This document shows positions 45,699 through 54,169 of a DNA stretch of 64,000 nucleotides, in pieces. Where the stretch lies: contig CAWATU010000001.1 in assembly GCA_963785125.1 (NCBI GenBank), forward strand, positions 248,001 through 312,000, in the 5' to 3' direction. The first letter of the stretch is position 1. Each line of letters begins with the position of its first letter. Below the pieces are notes generated by a model, which was not told the DNA's origin, did not search any database, and saw only the letters and a list, made by a program, of their open reading frames with translations. The translations under genes and the position numbers were made by a program. This DNA comes from QHXN01 sp963785125 (GTDB lineage Bacteria > Acidobacteriota > Blastocatellia > Pyrinomonadales > Pyrinomonadaceae).

Positions 45699-46352
45699 AT
45701 GGCAGAGAGACAAGAGATAACGGTGCGCGCCGAACTGCGCGCTGGACGCGGCAAGAATGACGCGCGGCGGCTTCGCGCGCGCGGCATGGTGCCGCTCACC
45801 ATTTACGGCGGCGAGGGCGATCCCATCGCGGCGGCCGCGCCGCTCGCGGAGCTGGCCGCCATCCTGCGGTCGGGGGCGGGGCACAACGCCATCTTCACGC
45901 TCGACGTGGACGGCGTCGGCCCGAACGAGGTCATGTTCCTCGACCGGCAGATCGACCCCGTCAAGACGCGTCTCATCCACGCCGACCTGCGCCGCCTCGT
46001 GCTCGGCCAGGAGATCGAGGTCTCCGTCCGGCTTGAGCTGGAAGGCGAGCCGGAGGGCGTCCGCGAAGGGGAGGGCGTGCTCGAACAGTTGCTGCGCGAG
46101 GTCGAGGTTCGCTGCCGCCCAGGCATCATCCCCGACTTCATCACCGTGGACGTGTCGAACCTCGGTGCGCACGAGGTGCTGCACGTCTCGGACGTTAAGG
46201 TCGATGAAGGCATCACGATCCTGACCGACCCCGAGACGGCCGTCGCCACGGTCGCCGTCGTCCGCGAGGAGCCGGTCGAAGCCATCGCGCCCGAGACGGA
46301 GGCCGTCGAGCCTGAAGTCATCGGCAAGGGCAAGAAGGAAGACGAGGAATAG
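45699..46352 (+). CDS. rplY: Large ribosomal subunit protein bL25 (CTC type)
   Basis: This 217-aa L25/CTC protein binds 5S rRNA through its N-terminal domain (ITVRAELRAGRGKNDARRLRA, MVPLTIYGG). A TL5-type C-terminal beta domain follows (VRCRPGIIPDFITVDVSNLG). It ends in an acidic/basic tail (GKGKKEDEE). It lies between prs and pth as usual. The TAG stop begins the next heptad palindrome. Confidence 0.95.
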   Translation: MAERQEITVRAELRAGRGKNDARRLRARGMVPLTIYGGEGDPIAAAAPLAELAAILRSGAGHNAIFTLDVDGVGPNEVMFLDRQIDPVKTRLIHADLRRLVLGQEIEVSVRLELEGEPEGVREGEGVLEQLLREVEVRCRPGIIPDFITVDVSNLGAHEVLHVSDVKVDEGITILTDPETAVATVAVVREEPVEAIAPETEAVEPEVIGKGKKEDEE

Positions 46353-46448
46353 AATTTTTGATTTTAGATTTTTGATTGGCGATTTGGGCTGTCAGAATTC
46401 GACGGCCGCTCTTTAAATCAGAAATCAGAAATCAGAAATCTAAAATTC
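46352..46448. repeat. Imperfect inverted repeat of GATTTCT heptads between rplY and pth
   Basis: The 34-base arms (46352-46385 and 46415-46448) are complementary apart from about eight positions. The right arm is AAATCAG repeated at a seven-base step. The left arm overlaps the rplY stop codon and the right arm ends five bases before the pth ATG. Confidence 0.78.
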
Positions 46449-46452
46449 ATTC

Positions 46453-47016
46453 ATGCTCATCGTCGGGCTGGGCAATCCGGGCGAGCGTTACGAGTGGACG
46501 CGCCACAACCTGGGCTTCATGCTCGTAGACCTTCTGGCGCGGCAGGCGAGCGCGCAGGTCAAGCGCGCGGAGTGCCGGGCGCTCGTCGGGCGGGCGGAGC
46601 TTGAAGGGCGCGCGGTCGAGCTGGTCAAGCCGCAGACCTACATGAATCTGAGCGGTGAGTCGGTCGCGTGCCTGCTGCGCAAGCGTTCAGACTTGAAAGC
46701 CGCGAGCGACCTCGTCGTCGTCAGCGACGACATCGCGCTCCCCTTCGGCTCTATCCGCCTCCGGCCTTCGGGTTCGAGCGGCGGGCAGAAGGGCCTGAAG
46801 AACATCATCTCGGCGCTTGGCACGGATCAGTTTCCGCGCCTGCGCGTCGGCATCAAGCCGGAGCACCCCGTGGGTGACACGGCCGGCTTCGTCCTCGAAC
46901 GCTTCCCGAAGGGACAGCGCGAAGAGGTTGAGCAGATTCTGGAGCGGGGCGCCGAAGCGCTCCGCGCCGTCATACGCGACGGCATTGACAAGGCAATGTC
47001 GCTGTACAACGGTTAG
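46453..47016 (+). CDS. pth: Peptidyl-tRNA hydrolase
   Basis: Pth releases tRNA from stalled peptidyl-tRNA. Its 187 aa contain GLGNPGERYEWTRHNLGFML (catalytic His), KPQTYMNLSGES, DDIALPFGSIRLRPSGSSGGQKGLK, and LRVGIKPEHP. Length and motifs are standard. It lies directly after rplY; a palindrome with a T tract follows the stop. Confidence 0.97.
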   Translation: MLIVGLGNPGERYEWTRHNLGFMLVDLLARQASAQVKRAECRALVGRAELEGRAVELVKPQTYMNLSGESVACLLRKRSDLKAASDLVVVSDDIALPFGSIRLRPSGSSGGQKGLKNIISALGTDQFPRLRVGIKPEHPVGDTAGFVLERFPKGQREEVEQILERGAEALRAVIRDGIDKAMSLYNG

Positions 47017-47070
47017 ACGGTAAATAGTCAATAGTGAATGGAAAACCATTCACCATTCACTAACCTTTTT
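47012..47070 (+). terminator. Heptad palindrome acting as likely terminator after pth
   Basis: GTGAATGG and CCATTCAC pair across AAAA (47033-47052). The outer bases from GGTTAG (47012) to CTAACC (47066) extend the stem imperfectly, and TTTTT follows. The left side steps AATAGTC-AATAGTG-AATGG at seven bases. The pth TAG stop lies within the left arm. Confidence 0.65.
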
Positions 47071-47078
47071 CCTTCTTG

Positions 47079-47099
47079 CTTCCGCCGATACGGCGGAGG
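47079..47099 (+). promoter_or_regulatory. Leader hairpin of rpsF, possible S6:S18 site
   Basis: CTTCCGCCG-ATA-CGGCGGAGG forms a 9-bp stem (one G-U) ~25 bases before the rpsF start. S6:S18 is known to bind rpsF leader structures with CCG elements in many bacteria. Whether this hairpin is that site is inference. Confidence 0.35.
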
Positions 47100-47123
47100 C
47101 TAGACATCCATAAGGAGGATGAT

Positions 47124-47549
47124 TTGGCAGAGAAGAGAGTTTACGAGGTCATCTTTATCGTTGACCCCGACACGCAGGAAGATGACATGACGAAGCTGAC
47201 GCAGAACCTCAGCGGCGTCATCACCGACCAGGGCGGCACGATCACGCGCAACGAGGTGCTGGGCCGCCGTCAGCTCGCCTACCGCATCGGCCGCAAGAAC
47301 GAGGGCGTCTACGTGCTCTTCGAGGTTGAAGGCACCGGCTCGGAGATTGCCGAGCTGGAGCGCCGCATGCGCGTCAATGACGCCATCATGCGCTACATGA
47401 CCGTGCGCGTGGACGAAGACCGCCAGCGCGCCGAGAAGCTTAGGGCGCGCCGCCAGCGTAAGGCCGCCAAGCGGCCCGGGTTCGTCGCGGCCGTGGCCGG
47501 TGGTGGAGGCGGCTCCACGCGCCCCGGCTCCGGCGGCGACGAGTCGTAG
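47124..47549 (+). CDS. rpsF: Small ribosomal subunit protein bS6
   Basis: This 141-aa 30S protein pairs with S18 on the platform. The start is TTG at 47124, decided by TAAGGAGG 5-12 bases upstream and by the canonical MAEKRVYEVIFIVDP. Core motifs are GGTITRNEVLGRRQLAYRI and RVNDAIMRYMTVRVD. A Gly/Ser-rich C-terminal tail of ~25 residues is longer than in E. coli-like forms. It heads rpsF-rpsR-rplI. Confidence 0.95.
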   Translation: MAEKRVYEVIFIVDPDTQEDDMTKLTQNLSGVITDQGGTITRNEVLGRRQLAYRIGRKNEGVYVLFEVEGTGSEIAELERRMRVNDAIMRYMTVRVDEDRQRAEKLRARRQRKAAKRPGFVAAVAGGGGGSTRPGSGGDES

Positions 47550-47672
47550 GGACGCGCGCGCGTGTCACCTTTAACTTAAAGGTCGGCGGGTCAGAGGCCA
47601 GCGCGCCCTCTCGCTTGAAGAGAGGCGAGCCGCGCGGCCGTCCCCGCGTTTGAAAGAGAGAAGAGAAGAGAG

Positions 47673-47987
<315 letters not shown>

Positions 47988-48004
47988 AAGGAGGTCACAC
48001 AGAG

Positions 48005-48565
48005 ATGGCAACGACTAACGTACTGCTCCGCGAGGACGTGGATAACCTCGGCGCCCGCGGCGAGATCGTCAAGGTGAAGGCCGGCTACGCGCGCAACTAC
48101 CTGCTCCCGCGTAAGCTCGCCGTTCAGGCGACGCCCGGCAACGTCAAGCAGATTGAGGCCGAGCGCGCCGCACTGATGAAGAAGGAAGCGAAGGAGCGCG
48201 GCACGGCCGAAGCCCAGGCCGGGCAGATGGGCGGCCTGCGCCTGAACTTCGAGCGCAAGGTCGGCGAGCACGGGCTGCTCTACGGCTCGGTGACGGCGAT
48301 GCACATCGCCGACGCGCTCAAGGAGAAGGGCTACGAGATCGACCGCCGCCGCGTTCACCTCGGCGAGCCGATCAAGGAGACGGGCGAGTACACCGTCAGC
48401 GTGCGCCTCCACCGCGAGGTGAACGTCGAAATCCCCGTCATCGTCACCGGCGAGGGTGGCGCGCAGACGGCGGGCGCCGTCGCCGCGCCCACACCCGCTG
48501 CCGCCGAGGCGCCTGCCCCCGGCGACGGCCCCAACGACGAGACGACCGAAGCGGCCGAGGCGTAA
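48005..48565 (+). CDS. rplI: Large ribosomal subunit protein bL9
   Basis: This 186-aa 50S protein shows the L9 signature (LLREDVDNLGARGEIVKVKAGYARNYLLP) and a C-terminal domain ending ~155. An Ala/Pro/Glu-rich extension of ~30 residues follows (TAGAVAAPTPAAAEAPAPG), which is unusual. AAGGAGG stands 7-13 bases before the ATG. Confidence 0.96.
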   Translation: MATTNVLLREDVDNLGARGEIVKVKAGYARNYLLPRKLAVQATPGNVKQIEAERAALMKKEAKERGTAEAQAGQMGGLRLNFERKVGEHGLLYGSVTAMHIADALKEKGYEIDRRRVHLGEPIKETGEYTVSVRLHREVNVEIPVIVTGEGGAQTAGAVAAPTPAAAEAPAPGDGPNDETTEAAEA

Positions 48566-48568
48566 ACA

Positions 48569-48674
48569 AGTAGGCAGTAGGCAGATGGCAGTAGGCAGTT
48601 GAAAGTGCTGCTGTCGAAACCTCCGCATTAATCTGTCAACGTCAACAACGCGGAGCGACTGCCTACTGCCTACT
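48569..48674. repeat. GGCAGTA-word inverted repeat, copy 3
   Basis: The left arm 48569-48599 (GGCAGTA/GGCAGAT heptads) pairs with the right arm 48658-48674. The interior resembles copy 2 at 23585, with the shared right junction AGCGACTGCCTACTGCC. A second hairpin (GGGGCGCG/CGCGCCCC, 48681-48712) follows in the rplI-dnaB gap. Confidence 0.85.
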
Positions 48675-48844
48675 GAAAAAGGGGCGCGTCAACATGATTG
48701 TTGTCGCGCCCCTCGGCTTGTAGTATAAAGACCGGCGGCGCGACCCCTCCGCGCTCCCGCGCCCGACCGCAAGGGGCGCAGGCGGGAAGGGACGCGCCCT
48801 TTGCCTATCTAGTCCACGTCAGTTTTCCACAGGCCCTACTCCCG

Positions 48845-50206
48845 ATGGCTCAGTACATAGCCGACCCGTCACGCGAACAGCTCTTAGAGCGACCGCTGCC
48901 CCACAGCGCCGAGGCCGAGCGCGCCATTCTCGGCTCCGTCCTCCTCGACAACTCGCTCGTCAACCACGCCATCGAGCTGCTGCGCCCCGAGGACTTCTAT
49001 GTCCGCGCGCACCAGTTCGTCTTCCGCTCGATGATCGGGCTCTCCGAGCGCGGCTCCGAGATAGACCCGCTGCTCCTCAGCGAAGAGCTGCGCCGCGAAG
49101 GCGTGCTTGAGCAGGCCGGCGGGATGACCTTCATCTCGGAGCTGACCTACGGGCTGCCGCACTTCACCAACGTCGCCGCGTACGCGAAGGTCGTCAAAGA
49201 CCACTCGCTGATGCGGCAGCTCGTGAAGGTCGCCAACAAGATTACGAGCGAGGCTTTGGAAGGCGAGGACGAGGCAACCATCATCCTCGACCATGCCGAG
49301 CAGATGATCTTCGCGCTCGCCGACGAGCGCACGCGCCAGGGCTTCGCGCACATCAAGCCGGTCGCCGACCTGCTCCTCGAAAAAGTTCAGGAGATGGCCG
49401 GTCGCTCCGCCATGCTAACGGGGCTCACCACAGGCTTCTCCGAGCTGGACACGATGACCTCCGGCCTCCAGTCCTCCGACCTCGTGATCGTCGCTGCCCG
49501 ACCGTCGATGGGTAAGACCGCGCTCTGCCTGACGCTCGCGCAGAACGCGGCGATTCAGGCCGGCGCGGTGGTGGCGATCTTCTCTCTGGAGATGTCGAAG
49601 GAGTCGCTCGTCATGCGCATGCTCTGCTCGGAGGGGCGCGTGGACGCGCACCGCTTCCGGAGCGGGTACCTGTCGCGCGACGAGTGGGCGAGGCTGGCGG
49701 GTGCTTTGGGGACTCTGGCGGAGGCGAAAATCTTTATCGACGACACGCCGGGCATCTCCGTTCTGGAGATGCGTGCGAAAGCGCGGCGGCTGGCGGCCGA
49801 GCAGAAGAAGCTCGACCTGATTGTGGTGGACTACCTACAACTGATGTCGGGCTCGTCGCGGCGTTCGGAGTCGAGGCAGCAGGAGGTGTCGCAGATTTCG
49901 CGCGAGCTGAAGGGTCTGGCGAAGGAGTTGAACGTGCCGCTCGTTGCGCTCTCGCAGCTCTCGCGCGCGCCCGAGGCCCGTGCCGACCACCGCCCGCAGC
50001 TCTCCGACCTGCGCGAGTCGGGCTCCATCGAACAGGATGCAGACCTCGTCGCCTTCATCTACCGCGAGGAGCAGTACAACCGCACCGAGGAGAACACGGG
50101 CACGGCCGAACTCATCATCGCCAAGCAGCGCAACGGCCCGACCGGCACCGTCAACCTCGCCTTCCTCAAAGAGTTCACACGCTTCGAGAACATGTGGCGC
50201 GAGTAG
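48845..50206 (+). CDS. dnaB: Replicative DNA helicase DnaB
   Basis: This 453-aa hexameric helicase unwinds DNA at replication forks. The ATG at 48845 yields the usual N-terminus (RPLPHSAEAERAILGSVLLDN). Motifs are Walker A AARPSMGKTALCL, Walker B DLIVVDYLQLMSG, VVAIFSLEMSKESL, and QLSRAPEARADHRPQLSDLRESGSIEQDAD. No intein interrupts it. It follows rpsF-rpsR-rplI, a widely conserved order. Confidence 0.97.
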   Translation: MAQYIADPSREQLLERPLPHSAEAERAILGSVLLDNSLVNHAIELLRPEDFYVRAHQFVFRSMIGLSERGSEIDPLLLSEELRREGVLEQAGGMTFISELTYGLPHFTNVAAYAKVVKDHSLMRQLVKVANKITSEALEGEDEATIILDHAEQMIFALADERTRQGFAHIKPVADLLLEKVQEMAGRSAMLTGLTTGFSELDTMTSGLQSSDLVIVAARPSMGKTALCLTLAQNAAIQAGAVVAIFSLEMSKESLVMRMLCSEGRVDAHRFRSGYLSRDEWARLAGALGTLAEAKIFIDDTPGISVLEMRAKARRLAAEQKKLDLIVVDYLQLMSGSSRRSESRQQEVSQISRELKGLAKELNVPLVALSQLSRAPEARADHRPQLSDLRESGSIEQDADLVAFIYREEQYNRTEENTGTAELIIAKQRNGPTGTVNLAFLKEFTRFENMWRE

Positions 50207-50231
50207 TCCGCCGCGCGCCCCGAAAAATAAC

Positions 50232-50280
50232 CACAGAGACACGGCTTGTAGAGTTATCTCTTCAAAGCCGTGTCTCTGTG
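50232..50280. terminator. CACAGAGACA palindrome between dnaB and the glycosyltransferase gene
   Basis: CACAGAGACACGGCTT (50232-50247) is perfectly complementary to 50265-50280; the loop is 17 bases. Flanks AATAAC and GATTATT extend the symmetry. It lies between convergent genes and can serve both as terminator. A related palindrome lies at 51541. Confidence 0.65.
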
Positions 50281-50305
50281 TCTCTGTGATTATTTCGTCT
50301 GAGCT

Positions 50306-51445
50306 TTACCCGTCCTGTTGCAGTTCAAGCAACTTTCTGACGATGTCGCGCGCGGCGTCGGGGCGGGCCATGCGCCGGGCGCCGGCCTGCATGGAGGCGA
50401 AGCGCGCGGGGTCGTCGAGCAGACGGTCGAGCTTGTAGGCAAGCACCGGCAGGTTGTTGCAGCGGACGGCGACGCCGCTCTCCAAAAGGTGGTCGGAGTT
50501 GCGCTCCTCCTGTCCCGGGATGGGGTTGACGATGACGAAGACCAGACTCTTCGCCAGAGCCTCCGAGGTCGTCAGGCCGCCGGGCTTGCCGAGCAGTATG
50601 TCGGCCGCGCTCATGTACTCGTCCATCTCGGTCGTGAAGCCGATGGGTTTGATGTTGACGTGGTGTGAGCGGGGCAGGCGTGCGGCGGCCGACTCAAGCT
50701 TCGACTTCAGCTCACTGTTCCGGCCGCAGAGAGCGACGATCTGCGCCGGGTGTCGCATCCCTGCGAGGGATTCGAGCATGTGTTCGATGGGGCCGACGCC
50801 AAAGCCTCCCGCCGAGACGAGGACGGTCGTCACGTCGGGTTTGAGGCCGTGCTTCGCGCGCATCTCCAATTTGTCCTTGTGCTCGGCGAAGACCGGGTCG
50901 ATGGGGATGCCGGAGGTCGTCACCTTCGCCGCGGGGATGCCCAGCCTGACGAGGTGCTCGCGCGTCTCGTCCATCGCCACGAAATACTGCTCGTAGTGGT
51001 GGCAGAGCCACATGGCGTGCACGTCGAAGTCCGTGACGACGATGGCCTGGCGGAATCCGACGCGCCCCTTCGCCTTGAGCCACGAGATGATCTCGGCGGG
51101 AAGGAAGTGTGTGCAGACCGTGATGTCTGGTTGGTACTGCTCAAGCATCTTCACGAACGGCCGCGTGTTGAGCTTGTCGAGCGCGAGGCGGCGGCGCTCA
51201 TTCTTCCAGGGCTTGTCGAGGTGGTCGTAGAACCAGCCGAGCAGCTCCGGGGACTTGTTGACGAGGTCGATATAAGCCTTCGAGTAGAGGTGTCGAAAGA
51301 GCTTGTTGGTGTATTGCAGCGTGTCTACGTGCTTCACCTCCGCGGCGGCGTTCGTGAGCTTGAACGCGCGCTCGACGGCGTCGGCTGCGCGCATGTGTCC
51401 CGCGCCAGCCGAGGCGGACAGTATCAGGACTTTGTTGAATGGCAT
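50306..51445 (-). CDS. GT28-type glycosyltransferase, MGDG synthase/UgtP-like
   Basis: This 379-aa GT-B glycosyltransferase resembles monogalactosyl/glucosyl diacylglycerol synthases. The N-terminal domain shows KVLILSASAGAGHMRAADA, TVCTHFLPAE and FRQAIVVTDFDVHAMW. The C-terminal nucleotide-sugar domain has LVSAGGFGVGPIEHML and ADILLGKPGGLTTSEALAK, ending NPIPGQEERNSDHLLE. It probably makes a membrane glycolipid on the inner leaflet. The sugar donor is not decided by sequence. Palindromes of one word family flank it on both sides. Confidence 0.85.
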   Translation of the reverse strand: MPFNKVLILSASAGAGHMRAADAVERAFKLTNAAAEVKHVDTLQYTNKLFRHLYSKAYIDLVNKSPELLGWFYDHLDKPWKNERRRLALDKLNTRPFVKMLEQYQPDITVCTHFLPAEIISWLKAKGRVGFRQAIVVTDFDVHAMWLCHHYEQYFVAMDETREHLVRLGIPAAKVTTSGIPIDPVFAEHKDKLEMRAKHGLKPDVTTVLVSAGGFGVGPIEHMLESLAGMRHPAQIVALCGRNSELKSKLESAAARLPRSHHVNIKPIGFTTEMDEYMSAADILLGKPGGLTTSEALAKSLVFVIVNPIPGQEERNSDHLLESGVAVRCNNLPVLAYKLDRLLDDPARFASMQAGARRMARPDAARDIVRKLLELQQDG

Positions 51446-51540
51446 AAGGTGTGACGACGGTTCAAAAGAAGGAAGAGCCCCGGAAGTATAAATGAGGTGG
51501 AGCGGACGGCGTCAACAAGAATACCGCTGGCACTGAAAGA

Positions 51541-51606
51541 TTAACCACAGAGACAGAGAGGCACAGCTAATTGAGTTTAGCTGTGCCTCTCTGTCTCTGT
51601 GGTTAA
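51541..51606. repeat. Perfect 30-bp palindrome of CACAGAGACAGAG words
   Basis: The left arm 51541-51570 and right arm 51577-51606 are exact complements around a 6-base loop (TTGAGT). It lies between two minus-strand genes, upstream of the glycosyltransferase and 29 bases past the end of the alcohol dehydrogenase. It could form a very stable RNA hairpin or a DNA cruciform. Confidence 0.88.
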
Positions 51607-51635
51607 GTCCTACCGGCCGGGCTCAACTCTCTGGC

Positions 51636-52814
51636 TTAGGGCTTCAAGACGACCTTGATGCAGTCGTCCTCTTTGTTGCCGAAGATTTCGAAGCCGTGCG
51701 CCGCGTCGTCGAGATTCATGCGGTGCGTGATGACGAACGACGGGTCGATCTCGCCGTTCTGGATGTGGCCGAGCAGCTTCTTCCAGTAGCGCTGGACGTG
51801 GCACTGGCCGGTTCTCATCGTCAGGCTCCGCTGCATGAATGAACCGACGGGGAACTTGTCGATGAACCCGCCGTAGACCCCGATGACCGAGACCGTCCCG
51901 CCGTTGCGGCAGGCCATGATGGCCTCGCGCAGAGCGATGGGCCGGTCGGTCTCCAGCATCAACGCCTGCTTCGTGCGGTCGTAGATGTACTCGAAGCCGT
52001 GCGCGCCCGCGCCGTGCGCTTCGAGGCCGACGGCGTCGATGCACGCGTCGGGGCCGCGCCCGCCGGTCATCTCCATCAACGTCTCGTAGACGTTGGCCTG
52101 CTCGTAGTTGATGGTGTCGGCCTTCGCACCCTCGCGCGCCATCTTCAGGCGCTCTGGGAAGCGGTCGATGCCGATGACGCGCTCGGCCCCTAAAAGGTAC
52201 GCGCTCGCCATCGCAAACTGCCCGACGGGGCCGCAGCCCCAGACCGCCACGGTGTCGCCGGGCTGGATGTTGCACATCTCCGCGCCCATGTAGCCCGTCG
52301 GGAAGATGTCGGAGAGGAAGAGCACCTGCTCGTCGTCGAGCCCTTCGGGAATCTTCAGCGTGCCCACGTCGGCGAAGGGCACACGCGCGTACTCCGACTG
52401 CCCGCCGGCGAAGCCGCCCGTCAGGTGCGAGTAGCCGTAGATGCCGCAGGTCGAGTGGCCGAACATCTTCTCGGCCATCCACGCGTTCGGGTTAGTGTTC
52501 TCGCAGAGCGAGTACAGCTCCTTCTCGCAGAAGAAGCACTTGCCGCACGAGATGGGGAAGGAGACGACGACGCGGTCGCCGACCTTCCGGTCATACACTT
52601 CGGGGCCGACCTCGACGACCTCGCCCATGAACTCGTGGCCCATGATGTCCCCGGCCTGCATCGTCGGGATGAAGCCGTTGTAGAGGTGCAAATCAGACCC
52701 GCAGATGGCCGTCGAAGTGATCTTCACGATGGCGTCGCGCTTGTTGAGAATCTTCGGGTCGGGCACCTGCTCGACCCGCACGTCCTTCTTACCGTACCAA
52801 CAGTTCGCTCTCAT
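51636..52814 (-). CDS. Zinc-dependent alcohol dehydrogenase, formaldehyde-dehydrogenase-like
   Basis: This 392-aa medium-chain dehydrogenase has catalytic zinc ligands in ICGSDLH and GHEFMGEV, and a structural zinc lobe CGKCFFCEKELYSLC. The NAD fold is AVWGCGPVGQFAM. The long insert (ACIDAVGLEAHGAGAHGFEYIYD) and IVKITSTAICGSDLHLYNG place it in the glutathione-independent formaldehyde-dehydrogenase-like group. The substrate is not determined. It is upstream of no obvious operon partner except possibly the SRPBCC gene behind it. Confidence 0.9.
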   Translation of the reverse strand: MRANCWYGKKDVRVEQVPDPKILNKRDAIVKITSTAICGSDLHLYNGFIPTMQAGDIMGHEFMGEVVEVGPEVYDRKVGDRVVVSFPISCGKCFFCEKELYSLCENTNPNAWMAEKMFGHSTCGIYGYSHLTGGFAGGQSEYARVPFADVGTLKIPEGLDDEQVLFLSDIFPTGYMGAEMCNIQPGDTVAVWGCGPVGQFAMASAYLLGAERVIGIDRFPERLKMAREGAKADTINYEQANVYETLMEMTGGRGPDACIDAVGLEAHGAGAHGFEYIYDRTKQALMLETDRPIALREAIMACRNGGTVSVIGVYGGFIDKFPVGSFMQRSLTMRTGQCHVQRYWKKLLGHIQNGEIDPSFVITHRMNLDDAAHGFEIFGNKEDDCIKVVLKP

Positions 52815-52838
52815 ACGTCCCCCTTATTCTGCTATCCA

Positions 52839-53933
52839 CTATTGCTTGAGTTGCCCTGCGCCCAAGCCGACGCCGAGCGGCTGCGCTGGCCTCTGCTCGG
52901 TGTAGCCCTCGCCGACCAACGTCCCGTCGGAGACGACCACCTCGCCCAGCTCGATGACCTGCTTGAAGCGGCGGAGGTCAATCTGCATCTGCGCGCCCGG
53001 GTCTTCGCCGAAGAGCTTGGCGACGAGCGCGCCGACCACGCCGCCCGGCGGACTGTAGTCGAGTTGGACGTGGACGACCGTGCCGCGCCCGCCGACCGCC
53101 GGCTCGAAGCGCACCGAGCCCGAGGTCTCGACCTCCGACCCTTCGAGCGAGCGCCATGCGATCAACTCGTTCGGGCGGTCTTCGGTGACCTCCGCGTCCC
53201 ACTCGACGCTGCCGCCCGGCGCCTTCGCCACCCAGTGCGAGCGCCCCTCGCCGGTCACCGACACCGATTCGAGGTAGTGCATGAAGCGCGGCAGATTCTC
53301 GAAGTCGCGCCAGTAACTGTAGACCTCTTCGGCCGTGGCGTTGACAATGATGCTCTTGTTCACAGGAATTTTCCCCCTCTGTGTCTGCGCGCCCTCAGGG
53401 TCGGCGCTGAGCTGCTGCGCGCAGAGCACGTCGAGCGCCGTCACGGCCAGCACGTTCGCCGTCGCGAAGGTGAGCCGCGCTTTGTCGTTGTCGGGCGAAG
53501 CGTAGGCCGCGCCGAGGCACGCGAGATCGAGCGCGTCGCCCACGACCCTCGACCAGACTGCGCCGGCCGGCCTCTTGCCCTGCGTGAAGATGGCGATGCC
53601 GCTCGCAATCTCGCGCAGGCCGAACAGCCGTATCAGCCCTGTGTTGCCGCCGCGTATCCCCGCGACCTTCGCCACGCCGCGCGGCGCCAAAAGCTCCGCC
53701 AGCCCGAGCCCGATGCTGAACCACCCGAGCCCGCGCGCCAACTGTTCCTCGTTCACATACCTCTTCAGCGCGTTCTGCCGCCCATCAGCGCCGAACTCGC
53801 GGCCGTTGACGGGCGCCTCCGGCCCCGTCAGCCCGTCCTTAACGACGAGTGCGGGCGCCTCCTGCGAAGCCTGCCCGGCCGCCTCGCCCTGCTGTCCCGA
53901 ATCCTGCTCCAGTCTCTTTGTTGCAGTCGCCAT
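52839..53933 (-). CDS. SRPBCC-domain protein with hydrophobic N-terminal part
   Basis: This 364-aa protein has two parts. Residues ~60-170 are hydrophobic and helical (GLGWFSIGLGLAELLAP, GLREIASGIAIF, LDLACLGAAYA), looking like an integral membrane module. Residues ~190-335 form a START/cyclase-type SRPBCC domain: VNKSIIVNATAEEVYSYWRDFENLPRFM, ELIAWRSLEGSEVETSGSVRFE, and VHVQLDYSPPGG. Ligand is unknown. It is 25 bases upstream of the ADH on the same strand and may share its transcript. Confidence 0.8.
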   Translation of the reverse strand: MATATKRLEQDSGQQGEAAGQASQEAPALVVKDGLTGPEAPVNGREFGADGRQNALKRYVNEEQLARGLGWFSIGLGLAELLAPRGVAKVAGIRGGNTGLIRLFGLREIASGIAIFTQGKRPAGAVWSRVVGDALDLACLGAAYASPDNDKARLTFATANVLAVTALDVLCAQQLSADPEGAQTQRGKIPVNKSIIVNATAEEVYSYWRDFENLPRFMHYLESVSVTGEGRSHWVAKAPGGSVEWDAEVTEDRPNELIAWRSLEGSEVETSGSVRFEPAVGGRGTVVHVQLDYSPPGGVVGALVAKLFGEDPGAQMQIDLRRFKQVIELGEVVVSDGTLVGEGYTEQRPAQPLGVGLGAGQLKQ

Positions 53934-54169
53934 ATCTGACCCCCTGTTTGAAACATTCCACGCGGGCCGGCCTCTTTAAGTGCTCGCTGGCCGCCCGCAA
54001 CGTACTGTCCTGAACATTTCGGATGAAAGTAACCCCAACTTATCAGCATCCGGTTGCAATAAGTTTACGAGAATGCTGCGCGGCAATCTCAACTGAGCGT
54101 TGTGGCAGTCCCGTGCGGTTTTGTGCGAGACTGCGTACAGCGTTCTTCTCATCAAAAAGTTCTGGCAGC

